This document shows positions 34,659 to 43,793 of a stretch of 64,000 bases of DNA, one piece after another. The notes under the pieces were generated by a model, which was not told where the DNA came from, ran no database searches, and was given only the letters and a program-made list of their open reading frames with translations. Location of the stretch: assembly GCF_026870155.1 (NCBI RefSeq), contig NZ_CP113975.1:5251961-5315960 (forward strand). The letters are read 5' to 3'. The stretch comes from Flavobacterium marginilacus (lineage in GTDB: Bacteria > Bacteroidota > Bacteroidia > Flavobacteriales > Flavobacteriaceae). The translations under genes were made by a program, and so were the position numbers. Numbering within the stretch: position 1 is the stretch's first letter; each line of letters opens with the position of its first letter.

Positions 34659-35078
34659 CTACTGTTCCACGTGAAACATGGTTATTTTTTCATCTTCTTT
34701 ACTTCGCATTAAAGCTTCGTCTTCTTCGGATTTATCTTTATAACCACAGTAATGTAAAACACCGTGAACCAATACACGTTTTAATTCGTCTTCAAAATTT
34801 GTGTTATAATCCTTTGAGTTATCTAAAACTCTTTCGATAGATACAAAAATATCACCGCTTATTTCATTTCCCATTGTATAATCAAAACTGATTATATCAG
34901 TAAGTGTATCGTGATTAAGATACTCAAGGTTAATCTTGTGAAGGTATTCATCATCACAAAAGATGTAATTGATTTCTCCCTCACTTTTATTTTCTGAAAC
35001 TATTACGGAACTTAACCAAGTAGCGATAGCCTCTTCATTCTCAAGAGTGAATTCCGATTCGTAATTAAAATTGATCAT
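34659..35078 (-). CDS. ybeY: Endoribonuclease YbeY (rRNA maturation)
   Basis: A 139-residue zinc-dependent RNase for 16S rRNA 3'-end processing and ribosome quality control. The metal-binding motif is VLVHGVLHYCGYKDKSEED near residue 107 (HGxLHxxGYDH-type, with the last His replaced by Ser). INYIFCDDEYLHKINLEYLN and DIISFDY are also conserved. The Cys in HYCGY and the loss of the final His of the usual HxxxHxxGHxH motif should be noted, although this variant is common in Bacteroidota. The start overlaps the end of the DUF4175 gene by 4 bases, implying coupled translation. The C-terminal MFHVEQ is encoded by a perfect parS site. Confidence 0.93.
   Translation of the reverse strand: MINFNYESEFTLENEEAIATWLSSVIVSENKSEGEINYIFCDDEYLHKINLEYLNHDTLTDIISFDYTMGNEISGDIFVSIERVLDNSKDYNTNFEDELKRVLVHGVLHYCGYKDKSEEDEALMRSKEDEKITMFHVEQ
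34663..34678. promoter_or_regulatory. parS centromere site inside the ybeY coding region
   Basis: TGTTCCACGTGAAACA, a full 16 of 16 match to parS. On the minus strand it encodes most of the YbeY C-terminal residues M-F-H-V-E-Q. Confidence 0.95.
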
Positions 35079-38000
35079 TTGTTATTAAAATAAATTTGAA
35101 CTTTTTGATTAAAATTCGAGCGCAAAGGTAGCGATTGTCTATTTAATATCTCTATGCTATTCAAATAATCTGAAAGTGCCTTTGGTAAAGGACTAGCCTG
35201 ATTACTATAATTCTTGGTATTGGTTTCAGACTGTCGTTTTGGATCCTCACCCTGCAAACGAATAGCTGTGTCCAATTTCAAAAGCTCTTGCTTGATACTA
35301 TTTGTTCTTTGCAGGGATTCATTAGTAAAACCTTTGTTTAATAATTGCTTCTCCAATTGCTTCATTTGTTCCAAAGCATTCTGACCGCTGTTGCCAATTC
35401 CTTTCTTATTCAATTCTTCCTGCAATGCTTCGCGAAGCTGTTTTTGCTCTTTGTAAATATCCATAGTCGCTTTTGCATCTCCTTCTCCATCGCCGTCTGA
35501 ATCGCCATTATCTCCCTGACCTTTCCCTGATTGAGAACCTTTATTTTTGCTTTCTCCAGGTTTATTTCCTTCACCTTGTTTGTTACCAGGTTTCATACCC
35601 TGCTTCATCTTTTCACTCAATTCTCCCTGCTTTTTAATGATATCAGGCAACTGCATTCCTGAACCTTGCCCTGGTTTTGGTTTCCCTCCACTGCTGCCGG
35701 ACATCTGCATTTGCATACTATTCAATGAATCGCTTAACAAATCTGCTAATTTATTAGCCGATGAAATCGCATATTGCTGTTGGGCAAAACCCCTTTGCAA
35801 TTGTGAATCGGATAAACTTTCGAGAGATTTATCAATATTGTATTGTACATTAGCAACTTCTTTTGTTACCTCTTCAGCGATTTTTGGCTGACGCAAAGAC
35901 ATAGCAAAAAGACTGTCATCAATGTGTTTGAACTGTGTTTTTAAGTTCTGCTGATTACGAATGTATTTACCAAAAGAAGGTGAACCAATCTTAGTAGCCT
36001 TGAACTGATTCATAACATCTTCCTGTGAAAATGAATAAGCCAAAAGGTTATCCAATATCTGACGCAACATTTTTACATCCTCTTCTATTTGGTCTTTACT
36101 GGATTCTTCCATCGCCTTATCCATTGCTTTGGACATTTCTTTCATCTTTTTAGAAGCACTTTTTTGATTTTGTTTTGCTTTTGATTTATTGTTGTTTTGC
36201 AAATCATTGCCCGCTTTATTAAGATCGTCCTTGATACTTTTTTCCTTATCCAGATCAGATGGAATGTCCATAGGTGATTTTAAATCTTCATTATCTTTGT
36301 TCAATTGCTTCAATTCTTCCTGAATCTTTTCGAATTCATCTGTCAGTTTCTTTTGCTCCTGAGCCGAATTCTCCTTTTCATTCTCTGATAATTTATCTTC
36401 CTTTTGAGATAATTTATCCAATTTATCAGCTAATTGTTCTGCCTTTTTTTCTACATAATAACGTTTGGTTAACTCAACCAATTGCGCTAAACTCTTATTT
36501 TGACTTTTACTGTTCTCCTTGAATTTCTCCAGCTTCTGAGTAAAATCTTCATCCTTGATTTTATTGTTCAGCTCGTTCAATTCGTCTAATAATTTTTTGT
36601 TTTTATCCAATTCCTTATCAGTATTCTCTAAACGTTTTTGAAGCAATTCCTTGGTATCATCCTGCTGTTTTGGATTGGATTTATCCAGATTGTTTTTCAT
36701 CTTATTAGCAAACTCCTTCATCAAATCATTCTGTTGTTGCTGTTGTTTAATAAATTCATTTATCTTTTGACGGTCATTAAAATCCAGACCTTCTTTTTCC
36801 TTGGAAGTCTGTTTCAATTTCTCCATCTGAGAAATCTGCTTATCCTGTTTGGACAAGGTTTTTTGCAGACTGTTAATTGTATTATTTTGTTCCTGAAGCG
36901 TATTGTTTTGCTTCTCTTCATCAGATAAAATTCGGTTTGAAAAGACAACAGAACGGGAACTTTTGAAATGATGAATAGCATCATTATCAAAAACCTCAAA
37001 ATAAAAATCGTAATTCTTCCCTTTTTCAACATCAAGATTACTTGGGAAATTGAACACAAACTGATCGAAAGTGTCGTGCTTAACAGCTATGGTTCCACGT
37101 TTACCAGTAGCAGGTTTACCAGATTCATAATAAACAATCTGTAATCGTGACAACCCATAATCATCGGCCAATTGACCAACAAAATAGGAACTATCTACAC
37201 CTAAACTATCAGGAGCTTTTGTAATATTGATGGTTGGAAACTGATCTTTGACAACATTCAGCTGATAAGATAGCTTTTCGAAGTTTTTTAATTGATTATT
37301 TGATGTAATTATTTGATATTCTGTATTTTGAACTATATTCTTAGTCAAATTAAAGGTGTTTTCAGTTTTAGCGAATGGAAGAACCTGAAAATCATTTTTC
37401 CACATTACCTTCTGAGTCGCATTTGTATTCATTATCCACGAAACCTGTGTTCCTTCGGGTATAATTCCGTTGCCAGTTCCTTTTACAATTGTGCTTTTCA
37501 TATTCAAATACGAAGGGTAAACAAACTTCATTTGAAAATTAGAAATGGTTGGAACAGCAATAACTTTCAATTCATAATCGGGTGAGACAATATTATTCGC
37601 TTCCAGATGAAAGGAAACATTATCCATAGGTTTGGCAATTTTAAACTGAAATTCACCTGTACGAACCGTTTCCAAAAAGTAACTTTCATCACCAATAAAA
37701 ATCATAACGTTTTCAGGAACTATCTTTCCTTCTGATTTTACCTGAAGAACGAAATCCTTACCTTGCTCTGAAACCAAATCAGTATTTAAAATTGTAAACT
37801 TAAACGGAGCCGGTGGCGTAAATGCCGAATTAAAATGCACTACCCTATCCAAACTTTGAGAAATAATCTGGCTGTTTCCCGAAAGGAAAAAAAAGAGTAA
37901 AAGCAAAATTGGTAATACTGCCAGTGGCAAATATTTTTTGTTTACGCTAAAATCAATCGCTTTTCCAAAAGGAACTGGACGAAGTGAATTGGCCTTTTGC

Positions 38001-38395
38001 TCAATGGAAGCCAACAATAATTCAGAATTATAAACGCTAGTATCCGATTTTGATAACTGCAGATAGTTTATCAAAGTATCATTCACTTCTGAAAAATGAT
38101 TTCCAATGATAACAGAAGCCTGAGCATAATCAATCCCCTTCTGAAATTTAAACAATTTGAATATTGGAAAAAGTATAAAACGCAACAGCAAAATGGCTTC
38201 AACAATAATGAAAATCCAAAAAAGGAATGTTCTTCCTTTTGGTTTTAACCAAAGGAAATACTCAATAAATAACGTAAACAGAAAATAAATCAGTCCAAGT
38301 CCAATGAAAAAAAGGACACCGCGGATCAATTCATTGGCATAATACTTCTTTATAAAATCTTCTAGTTTTTGATGTATCGAATTTGACTTTTCCAA
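35075..38395 (-). CDS. DUF4175-family large membrane protein with coiled coil
   Basis: An 1106-residue protein. It begins with two transmembrane helices (LIRGVLFFIGLGLIYFLFTL near 25, FLFWIFIIVEAILLLRFILF near 60) and a third near 155 (LPLAVLPILLLLFFFLSG). A beta-rich periplasmic part spans about 180-480. A very long Gln/Lys/Asp/Asn-rich coiled coil follows (about 490-800), then a low-complexity Gly/Gln/Lys stretch (PGNKQGEGNKPGESKNKG). DUF4175 proteins of Bacteroidota have this plan; their function is unknown. It heads a unit with ybeY (4-base overlap). Confidence 0.85.
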   Translation of the reverse strand: MEKSNSIHQKLEDFIKKYYANELIRGVLFFIGLGLIYFLFTLFIEYFLWLKPKGRTFLFWIFIIVEAILLLRFILFPIFKLFKFQKGIDYAQASVIIGNHFSEVNDTLINYLQLSKSDTSVYNSELLLASIEQKANSLRPVPFGKAIDFSVNKKYLPLAVLPILLLLFFFLSGNSQIISQSLDRVVHFNSAFTPPAPFKFTILNTDLVSEQGKDFVLQVKSEGKIVPENVMIFIGDESYFLETVRTGEFQFKIAKPMDNVSFHLEANNIVSPDYELKVIAVPTISNFQMKFVYPSYLNMKSTIVKGTGNGIIPEGTQVSWIMNTNATQKVMWKNDFQVLPFAKTENTFNLTKNIVQNTEYQIITSNNQLKNFEKLSYQLNVVKDQFPTINITKAPDSLGVDSSYFVGQLADDYGLSRLQIVYYESGKPATGKRGTIAVKHDTFDQFVFNFPSNLDVEKGKNYDFYFEVFDNDAIHHFKSSRSVVFSNRILSDEEKQNNTLQEQNNTINSLQKTLSKQDKQISQMEKLKQTSKEKEGLDFNDRQKINEFIKQQQQQNDLMKEFANKMKNNLDKSNPKQQDDTKELLQKRLENTDKELDKNKKLLDELNELNNKIKDEDFTQKLEKFKENSKSQNKSLAQLVELTKRYYVEKKAEQLADKLDKLSQKEDKLSENEKENSAQEQKKLTDEFEKIQEELKQLNKDNEDLKSPMDIPSDLDKEKSIKDDLNKAGNDLQNNNKSKAKQNQKSASKKMKEMSKAMDKAMEESSKDQIEEDVKMLRQILDNLLAYSFSQEDVMNQFKATKIGSPSFGKYIRNQQNLKTQFKHIDDSLFAMSLRQPKIAEEVTKEVANVQYNIDKSLESLSDSQLQRGFAQQQYAISSANKLADLLSDSLNSMQMQMSGSSGGKPKPGQGSGMQLPDIIKKQGELSEKMKQGMKPGNKQGEGNKPGESKNKGSQSGKGQGDNGDSDGDGEGDAKATMDIYKEQKQLREALQEELNKKGIGNSGQNALEQMKQLEKQLLNKGFTNESLQRTNSIKQELLKLDTAIRLQGEDPKRQSETNTKNYSNQASPLPKALSDYLNSIEILNRQSLPLRSNFNQKVQIYFNNK

Positions 38396-38522
38396 AATAT
38401 CGGTATTAATTTAATAACCAATAAAAGTACTAATTATAATGTTTCCTAAAAGGTAAATAAAACATAATATTAAAGCATTGAAGAAACACGAATTACACCG
38501 ATAAAACGACAATTTGAAATTG

Positions 38523-38530
38523 TATATTTG
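38523..38530 (+). promoter_or_regulatory. -7 box TATATTTG of gltX
   Basis: TATATTTG lies 16 bases before the gltX ATG. No TTG at the expected -33 distance. Confidence 0.6.
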
Positions 38531-38546
38531 CAAAAAAATTACAAGA

Positions 38547-40058
38547 ATGTCAAGACCAGTACGTGTGCGGTTTGCACCAAGCCCAACGGGGCCATTACAC
38601 ATAGGCGGAGTTCGTACCGCTTTATTCAATTATTTGTTTGCAAAAAAAAATGGAGGAACTTTTTATCTTAGGATAGAAGATACTGACCAAAATAGATTTG
38701 TTCCAGGTGCCGAAGAATATATAATGGAAGCCTTGGAATGGTTAGGAATCGCTCCGGAAGAAACTGTTGAAAAGAATGAAAAGTTTGGACCTTACAGACA
38801 AAGCGAAAGAAAACACCTTTACAAACAATATGCCGATCAATTAATTGAATCGGGAAATGCCTACTATGCTTTTGATACTGCAGAAGCATTGGACGCTCAT
38901 AGAAAACAGCACGAAGCTGAAGGAAAAACATTTATCTATAATCACCATAATCGTGAAAAACTAGATACTTCATTGGTAATTTCAAAAGAAGAAACTGCCA
39001 AAAGGATCGCAAATAACGAAGATTATGTTATTCGTTTTAAGACTCCACAGAATGAAACTTTGCATTTACAGGACATAATTCGCGGTGAAGTAAAATTTGA
39101 AACTGGCCTTTTGGATGATAAAGTATTATATAAAAGTGATGGTATGCCTACTTATCATTTGGCTAATATTGTTGATGACCATTTAATGGAAACCTCACAC
39201 GTAATCCGTGGTGAAGAATGGTTACCTTCTATGCCCCTACACGTGATGCTATACCGCGCCTTTGGATGGGAAGCACCAGAATTTGCACATTTGCCATTGA
39301 TATTAAAACCAATTGGAAACGGTAAATTATCCAAAAGAGATGGTGATAAAATGGGATTCCCGGTATTTCCTCTGGAATGGAAAACTGAAGAAGGCGTTTC
39401 ATCAGGCTACAGAGAAAAAGGATTTTTCCCTGAAACAGTTGTTAACTTTTTATCACTGTTAGGATGGAATGACGGAACTGATAAGGAACTTTTTTCATTG
39501 GAAGAATTAACACAAGCTTTTGATTTAAAAAGAGTTCATAAAGCCGGTGCTAAGTTTGACCCAGAGAAAAACAAATGGTTCAATCACCAATATTTAATGC
39601 AAAAAGAAGATTCAGTTTTAGCGGAAGAATATTCTAAAATCATTGAATTAAAACATTTGAACAGACATTATTCATTGAACGAAATGACCAAAATTATTTC
39701 GCTGATTAAAGACAGAGCTGATTTTATTTCTGATTTTTGGGAAATGAGTGACTTCTTTTTTATAGCGCCAACAGCTTACGATGAAAAAGCAAGCAAAAAC
39801 TGGAAAGCTGAAACACCAGCGTTGATGCAGGAATTGATTTCGGTACTTGAAGAAATAACAGATTTTACTTCTCTAAATATTGAAACTATTGTAAAAGACT
39901 GGATGACCAAAAATGAAATTGGAATGGGTAAAGTAATGCAGCCTTTCCGATTAAGTTTAGTTGGAGCGCTGAAAGGTCCTCACCTATTTGACATAGTCGA
40001 AGTCATTGGAAAAGAGGAAACTGTTTCACGAATACAGAAAGCGATTTCAAGAATATAA
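38547..40058 (+). CDS. gltX: Glutamyl-tRNA synthetase
   Basis: A 503-residue class I aminoacyl-tRNA synthetase. It starts MSRPVRVRFAPSPTGPLHIG with the HIGH-type motif at once. LYLRIEDTD-type sequence follows as FYLRIEDTDQNRFVPGAEEY, then YHLANIVDDHLMETSHVIRG with GEEWLPSMPLH, and the KMSKS equivalent KLSKRDGDKMG near residue 255. The C-terminal anticodon-binding region is helical. The ATG at 38547 is certain: an in-frame TTG at 38514 lies upstream of the promoter box. A strong terminator follows. It runs against the neighbouring minus-strand genes. Confidence 0.97.
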   Translation: MSRPVRVRFAPSPTGPLHIGGVRTALFNYLFAKKNGGTFYLRIEDTDQNRFVPGAEEYIMEALEWLGIAPEETVEKNEKFGPYRQSERKHLYKQYADQLIESGNAYYAFDTAEALDAHRKQHEAEGKTFIYNHHNREKLDTSLVISKEETAKRIANNEDYVIRFKTPQNETLHLQDIIRGEVKFETGLLDDKVLYKSDGMPTYHLANIVDDHLMETSHVIRGEEWLPSMPLHVMLYRAFGWEAPEFAHLPLILKPIGNGKLSKRDGDKMGFPVFPLEWKTEEGVSSGYREKGFFPETVVNFLSLLGWNDGTDKELFSLEELTQAFDLKRVHKAGAKFDPEKNKWFNHQYLMQKEDSVLAEEYSKIIELKHLNRHYSLNEMTKIISLIKDRADFISDFWEMSDFFFIAPTAYDEKASKNWKAETPALMQELISVLEEITDFTSLNIETIVKDWMTKNEIGMGKVMQPFRLSLVGALKGPHLFDIVEVIGKEETVSRIQKAISRI

Positions 40059-40063
40059 AACTA

Positions 40064-40096
40064 AAAAGCTCCCATTGATTTGGGAGCTTTTTTTTA
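40064..40096 (+). terminator. gltX terminator
   Basis: AAAAGCTCCCA (40064-40074) pairs with TGGGAGCTTTT (40081-40091) plus a T-run. It also overlaps the end of the convergent gene at 40094. Confidence 0.95.
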
Positions 40097-40339
40097 TTTT
40101 CGATTGATAAAATAACTTATCAGATAAGGAACTATCGTCTGTAAAATAGATCTAAAGGGATTTGGAAAACTCTCTTTATAAGGAGCTAAAAACCCAGCAA
40201 TTATATTTTCGGGAGTTACAGAATCTTTAGTTTTTTGAATACTTAAAATTAATTTCTGGTAGCTGATCTGTTTTTCTAATTTCAGAATTTCTAAATCACG
40301 ATCAATAGATGCGTAGGATGAATATTTTTTGTTTTCCAT
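40094..40339 (-). CDS. DUF6327-like small protein of the YtxH/holin operon
   Basis: An 81-residue protein. The N-terminal half is charged (SSYASIDRDLEILKLEKQIS); the C-terminal half has a weakly hydrophobic stretch (PFRSILQTIVPYLISYFINR). It is the third gene of a unit with a holin-like membrane protein and a YtxH protein, only 3 bases after the preceding stop. Such triads are common in Flavobacteriia. No activity is known; the set is usually thought to belong to the envelope. Confidence 0.75.
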   Translation of the reverse strand: MENKKYSSYASIDRDLEILKLEKQISYQKLILSIQKTKDSVTPENIIAGFLAPYKESFPNPFRSILQTIVPYLISYFINRK

Positions 40340-40342
40340 AAA

Positions 40343-40693
40343 TTAATCATTAAAAAATATTTCTGAAAATTTCTCTAAAATTGGTCCTTCAATTATTTTT
40401 TCCTTAACCAAAAATAAAAGTATTGTTGAAATCAAATACATTCCTCCAACAGAAAGAAACCCAATTGTATAACTTCCAAAATAATTGCTTAAAGCAAAAG
40501 CAACTGCAATGGAACTGAACAATAATACCATACTAAAGCACAATAAAATCAAAACAAATTTCAAAATCATGGTTGTTGATTTCATTGCAACCTTGAAACC
40601 CCATAATTTATAATAGGAAACAGATTTTTCGAAATAAGCCTGAGCTTGATTTTGAATATCCTCTGAATTTTCTTTTATTTTATCAAATGCCAT
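40343..40693 (-). CDS. Phage-holin-like (Phage_holin_3_6 type) membrane protein
   Basis: A 116-residue protein. A charged N-terminal helix (KENSEDIQNQAQAYFEKSVS) is followed by two membrane helices (LKFVLILLCFSMVLLFSSIA at about 45-65 and IGFLSVGGMYLISTILLFLV at about 77-97). This is the layout of the holin-superfamily-III/Actinobacterial holin-like proteins found beside YtxH genes. Despite the name, no phage genes are nearby. It is the middle gene of the three-gene unit, 10 bases after ytxH. Confidence 0.75.
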   Translation of the reverse strand: MAFDKIKENSEDIQNQAQAYFEKSVSYYKLWGFKVAMKSTTMILKFVLILLCFSMVLLFSSIAVAFALSNYFGSYTIGFLSVGGMYLISTILLFLVKEKIIEGPILEKFSEIFFND

Positions 40694-40703
40694 AGACTAA
40701 GTT

Positions 40704-41033
40704 TTATGACTGAAATTTAGCATTTTTTTCTTTAAGTTCCGCTAGTTTGTTTTCCAAATAAGAAACTACATCTTCAGTCTTATCACTTAAATTATTGACG
40801 ATACTTTCATAATGGCGATCAATTTCATTTTTACCTAATACACCATTGCCCATCAGCTTTTCAGAAACCTCATGTAATCTATCAGTAAGATTGTTTTTTA
40901 CATCATCAAAACCATCTTTTATTTTTTCTCTTGTTTTGGAACCTTTATCCGGCGCAAACAAAATTCCAAGTCCGGCACCAATTGTTACACCAACCAAAAC
41001 AGCTACTATTGTATTTCCAGTATTATTTGACAT
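40704..41033 (-). CDS. YtxH-domain protein
   Basis: A 109-residue protein starting MSNNTGNTIVAVLVGVTIGA. The YtxH domain has one membrane helix with the GxxxGxLFAPDKGSKTRE motif (GAGLGILFAPDKGSKTREKI), then a charged amphipathic helix (DDVKNNLTDRLHEVSEKL). ATG 41033 is the family start; the longer frame to 41087 has no support. It is first in its operon. Homologues respond to general or envelope stress in Gram-positives; in flavobacteria the role is unclear. Confidence 0.85.
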   Translation of the reverse strand: MSNNTGNTIVAVLVGVTIGAGLGILFAPDKGSKTREKIKDGFDDVKNNLTDRLHEVSEKLMGNGVLGKNEIDRHYESIVNNLSDKTEDVVSYLENKLAELKEKNAKFQS

Positions 41034-41520
41034 TCTTATAAATTTAAAGTTACTATATACTAAATTTACAACTTTATGAACAAACATGTGTTAACAAGCC
41101 GTTAAACTACAAAATAATGAGGCAAAAATTAAAATAAAGACCATATTTCAACTAAAAAAAATAAACGAAGTATTTATATAGAAAACATAAAAAAACGTAT
41201 TAAAAACGATTTATGAATGTTATTTTTAATAGTTAAAATAAATTAAAACTATTTTTAAAATAGATTTAATAAATAATAAATATATTTTATTAAATTTATT
41301 AAAAAACATAGTTAATTGTAATCCTAAAAAAGCATAAAAAAAAGAAAATCTATAGTTTTTATCAAAAATTAAAATAAGAGCTTTTAATAAACGAAAAACA
41401 AAAAAACATAAATTGGTATAAACAAAATTTTAAAAACTCTTAAAATCAATTTATGAAAGTCAATTTTAATAAATAAAAATTATTAAAATTTAAAAAATAA
41501 TCATAATACTATATAATAAA
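41034..41520. other. Extremely AT-rich gene-free stretch with two related copies
   Basis: About 490 bases with very few G or C. Two segments, near 41208-41258 and 41438-41488, share the frame ttAAAA-c-ATTTATGAA-GT-A-TTTTAAT with scattered differences, so they are probably an old duplication. No gene or clear promoter. Confidence 0.5.
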
Positions 41521-41547
41521 AAAGCGCTTTATAAAAAGCGCTCTTAA
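41521..41547 (-). terminator. glnS terminator
   Basis: AAAGCGCTTT and AAAAGCGCT can form a short GC stem. Read on the minus strand it is followed by a T-rich tail, 20 bases beyond the glnS stop. Confidence 0.7.
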
Positions 41548-41566
41548 TAGATAAAATTTATTTTTT

Positions 41567-43687
41567 TTATTTCAACAGAAATTTTTCAATAAATTCAGTT
41601 TCACGTTCTGTTGTACTTTTTGAAGGATTGGATTGTAATTTTAAAACTTCCTCTCTAAATAAATTTACAAAATCTGAATCGTAATCCAAATTGCTTAAAT
41701 TTAAAATTGCTCTGGAACGAACAAAAGTAGATTCACTTCGAAGTGACATTAAATACAATTTAGATAAATCCTCTTTGTCATAATCCGAAGGTTTCAAATT
41801 GGCATACTTCAGAATAAAATTGGCAAACAATAAAGAACTTTTATTATTGTTAATATTCTTTCTGAAAGAATTTTGTAATAAACTATAATTAGAAATTCCT
41901 GACAGCGTCTCTCCTATTGCTTTTCTGATTGCAATACGTTCTTCTCTTGTAGCAACTTTAAAATATTTATTGATTTCTTTTAGCGAATTATTAATGCTGT
42001 TTTCATCCTTTTTACCTTTTTCTTCCCAAGCATCTTTAAGTCCAACTGTCTTATTAAACACTAATTTTGAATCAGTTGTATCTTTATCAACAACAAAATA
42101 ACCCAAACGCTGAAATTGGAAATGATCACCAATTTTAGCTTCAGCTAAACTAGGTTCAACATATCCTTTGACAATTTCTAAAGAAGAGGTGTTCATAAAA
42201 TCCAAGAAACTTTTCTCTTTGTGACTGTCTGGTGCTTCGTCAATAAACAGACGATCATACAAACGAACTTCAGCCTCAACAGCATGAGCAATAGAAACCC
42301 AATGCAGAGTTCCGGCAACTTTACGTTTGCTAGCTTCGCTTCCGCTTCCGCTCAAAGAATCCGTGTCATAAGTAACCTGAATTTCGGTAATTACACCATT
42401 AGCATCTTTCGTAACACTTTCACCTTTAATGATATAACCATTCTTAAGACGCACTTCATTTCCTATACTTAAACGGAAAAATTTAGCTGGAGCCACTTCC
42501 AGGAAGTCGTCTCTTTCGATAAATAATTCACGGGAAAAAGGCACTTTTCTATAACCAGCCGATTCATCTTCCTGATTATTTTCTGCAACAAGCAACTCTT
42601 CTTTTCCTTCCGGATAATTGGTAATAACCACTTTTACAGGATCCAAAACAGCCATAACTCTTGGAGCTGTTTTGTTCAAATCCTCACGAAGACAAAAGTC
42701 CAAAAGCGATACGTCAATGATATTTTCGCGCTTGGCAACACCTATAACCTCACAGAATTTACGAATAGCACTTGCAGTATAACCACGTCTTCTAAGTCCG
42801 GAAATAGTAGGCATTCTAGGATCATCCCATCCGCTTACGATGTTTTCCTGAACCAATTGCAGAAGCTTACGCTTACTCATTACAGTATAATTTAAATTCA
42901 GACGGGCAAACTCATATTGATGCGGACGCACTTGATTTTCATCATAAATCTGATCCAAAAACCAGTCGTATAATTCACGGTGCATTACAAATTCCAAAGT
43001 ACAGATCGAATGCGAAATCTGCTCCACATAATCACTCTCACCATGTGCATAATCATACATTGGATAAATATTCCAATCATTTCCTGTACGGTGATGATGA
43101 CGGTGTAATATTCTGTACATCAATGGATCACGCATCAGCATATTTGTAGAAGCCATATCAATTTTGGCTCTCAAAACATGACTTCCTTCGGGAAAATCAC
43201 CATTTTTCATTCCTTCAAAAAGAGCCACATTTTCTTCAATAGAACGGTTTCTGTAAGGCCCGTCAACTCCTGCTTGAGTCGGTGTTCCTTTCTGAATTGC
43301 CATATCTTCAGAAGACTGGCTGTCAACATAGGCTTTACCTTTTTTAATCATGGCAACAGCCCATTCATATAACTGCTGAAAATAATCTGAGGAATACACC
43401 TCTTCTGACCAGTTAAAACCTAACCATTTTACATCTTCTTTGATGGAATCAACATATTCCTGCTCTTCTTTAGCAGGATTAGTATCATCAAAACGCAAGT
43501 TAACCGGTGCATTGTATTTTAATCCTAAACCAAAATTTAAACATATAGATTTGGCATGGCCAATGTGCAGATACCCATTAGGTTCTGGTGGAAAACGAAA
43601 GCGTAATTTATCTTGGGGAAAACCGTTTGTTAAACTGTCTTCTATAATTTGTTCAATAAAATGAAGTGATTTCTCTTCTGATGCCAT
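41567..43687 (-). CDS. glnS: Glutaminyl-tRNA synthetase with C-terminal extension
   Basis: A 706-residue class I synthetase starting MASEEKSLHFIEQIIEDSLT. Motifs: FPPEPNGYLHIGHAKSICLN (HIGH), NLRFDDTNPAKEEQEYVDSI, the GlnRS DYAHGESDYVEQISHS region near 215, and VMSKRKLLQLV (KMSKS type) near 268. The two anticodon-binding beta-barrels end near residue 555. E. coli GlnRS has 554 residues. Here about 150 more follow (KKDENSINNSLKEINKYFKV to FIEKFLLK). They are helical with HEAT-like rhythm and do not look like the YqeY domain known from other fusions. ATG 43687 is the normal start. Confidence 0.95.
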   Translation of the reverse strand: MASEEKSLHFIEQIIEDSLTNGFPQDKLRFRFPPEPNGYLHIGHAKSICLNFGLGLKYNAPVNLRFDDTNPAKEEQEYVDSIKEDVKWLGFNWSEEVYSSDYFQQLYEWAVAMIKKGKAYVDSQSSEDMAIQKGTPTQAGVDGPYRNRSIEENVALFEGMKNGDFPEGSHVLRAKIDMASTNMLMRDPLMYRILHRHHHRTGNDWNIYPMYDYAHGESDYVEQISHSICTLEFVMHRELYDWFLDQIYDENQVRPHQYEFARLNLNYTVMSKRKLLQLVQENIVSGWDDPRMPTISGLRRRGYTASAIRKFCEVIGVAKRENIIDVSLLDFCLREDLNKTAPRVMAVLDPVKVVITNYPEGKEELLVAENNQEDESAGYRKVPFSRELFIERDDFLEVAPAKFFRLSIGNEVRLKNGYIIKGESVTKDANGVITEIQVTYDTDSLSGSGSEASKRKVAGTLHWVSIAHAVEAEVRLYDRLFIDEAPDSHKEKSFLDFMNTSSLEIVKGYVEPSLAEAKIGDHFQFQRLGYFVVDKDTTDSKLVFNKTVGLKDAWEEKGKKDENSINNSLKEINKYFKVATREERIAIRKAIGETLSGISNYSLLQNSFRKNINNNKSSLLFANFILKYANLKPSDYDKEDLSKLYLMSLRSESTFVRSRAILNLSNLDYDSDFVNLFREEVLKLQSNPSKSTTERETEFIEKFLLK

Positions 43688-43702
43688 TTTTAAAAATTTT
43701 AG

Positions 43703-43710
43703 CAAAGATA
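43703..43710 (-). promoter_or_regulatory. -7 box TATCTTTG of glnS
   Basis: TATCTTTG on the minus strand, 15 bases before the glnS ATG. No matching TTG at 17-23 bp. Confidence 0.55.
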
Positions 43711-43750
43711 AAAAATTGAGGACAGATAATGGGTAATAACAATATAGACT

Positions 43751-43776
43751 TTGAATTAAATTTATTAGTATTTTTG
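43751..43776 (+). promoter_or_regulatory. Promoter TTG-N15-TATTTTTG of the ParE-type module
   Basis: TTG 43751-43753 and TATTTTTG 43769-43776 lie just before the antitoxin ATG at 43794. The spacing is slightly short. Confidence 0.5.
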
Positions 43777-43793
43777 CATAAACACTGAAAGTT

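Noticed and set aside
39241..39252. CACGTG in gltX as another parS
   Set aside because: Only the central CACGTG hexamer matches; flanks differ from the parS consensus.
40343..40693. Holin-like protein as evidence of a prophage
   Set aside because: No other phage genes, and the YtxH-holin-DUF triad is a standard flavobacterial chromosomal unit.
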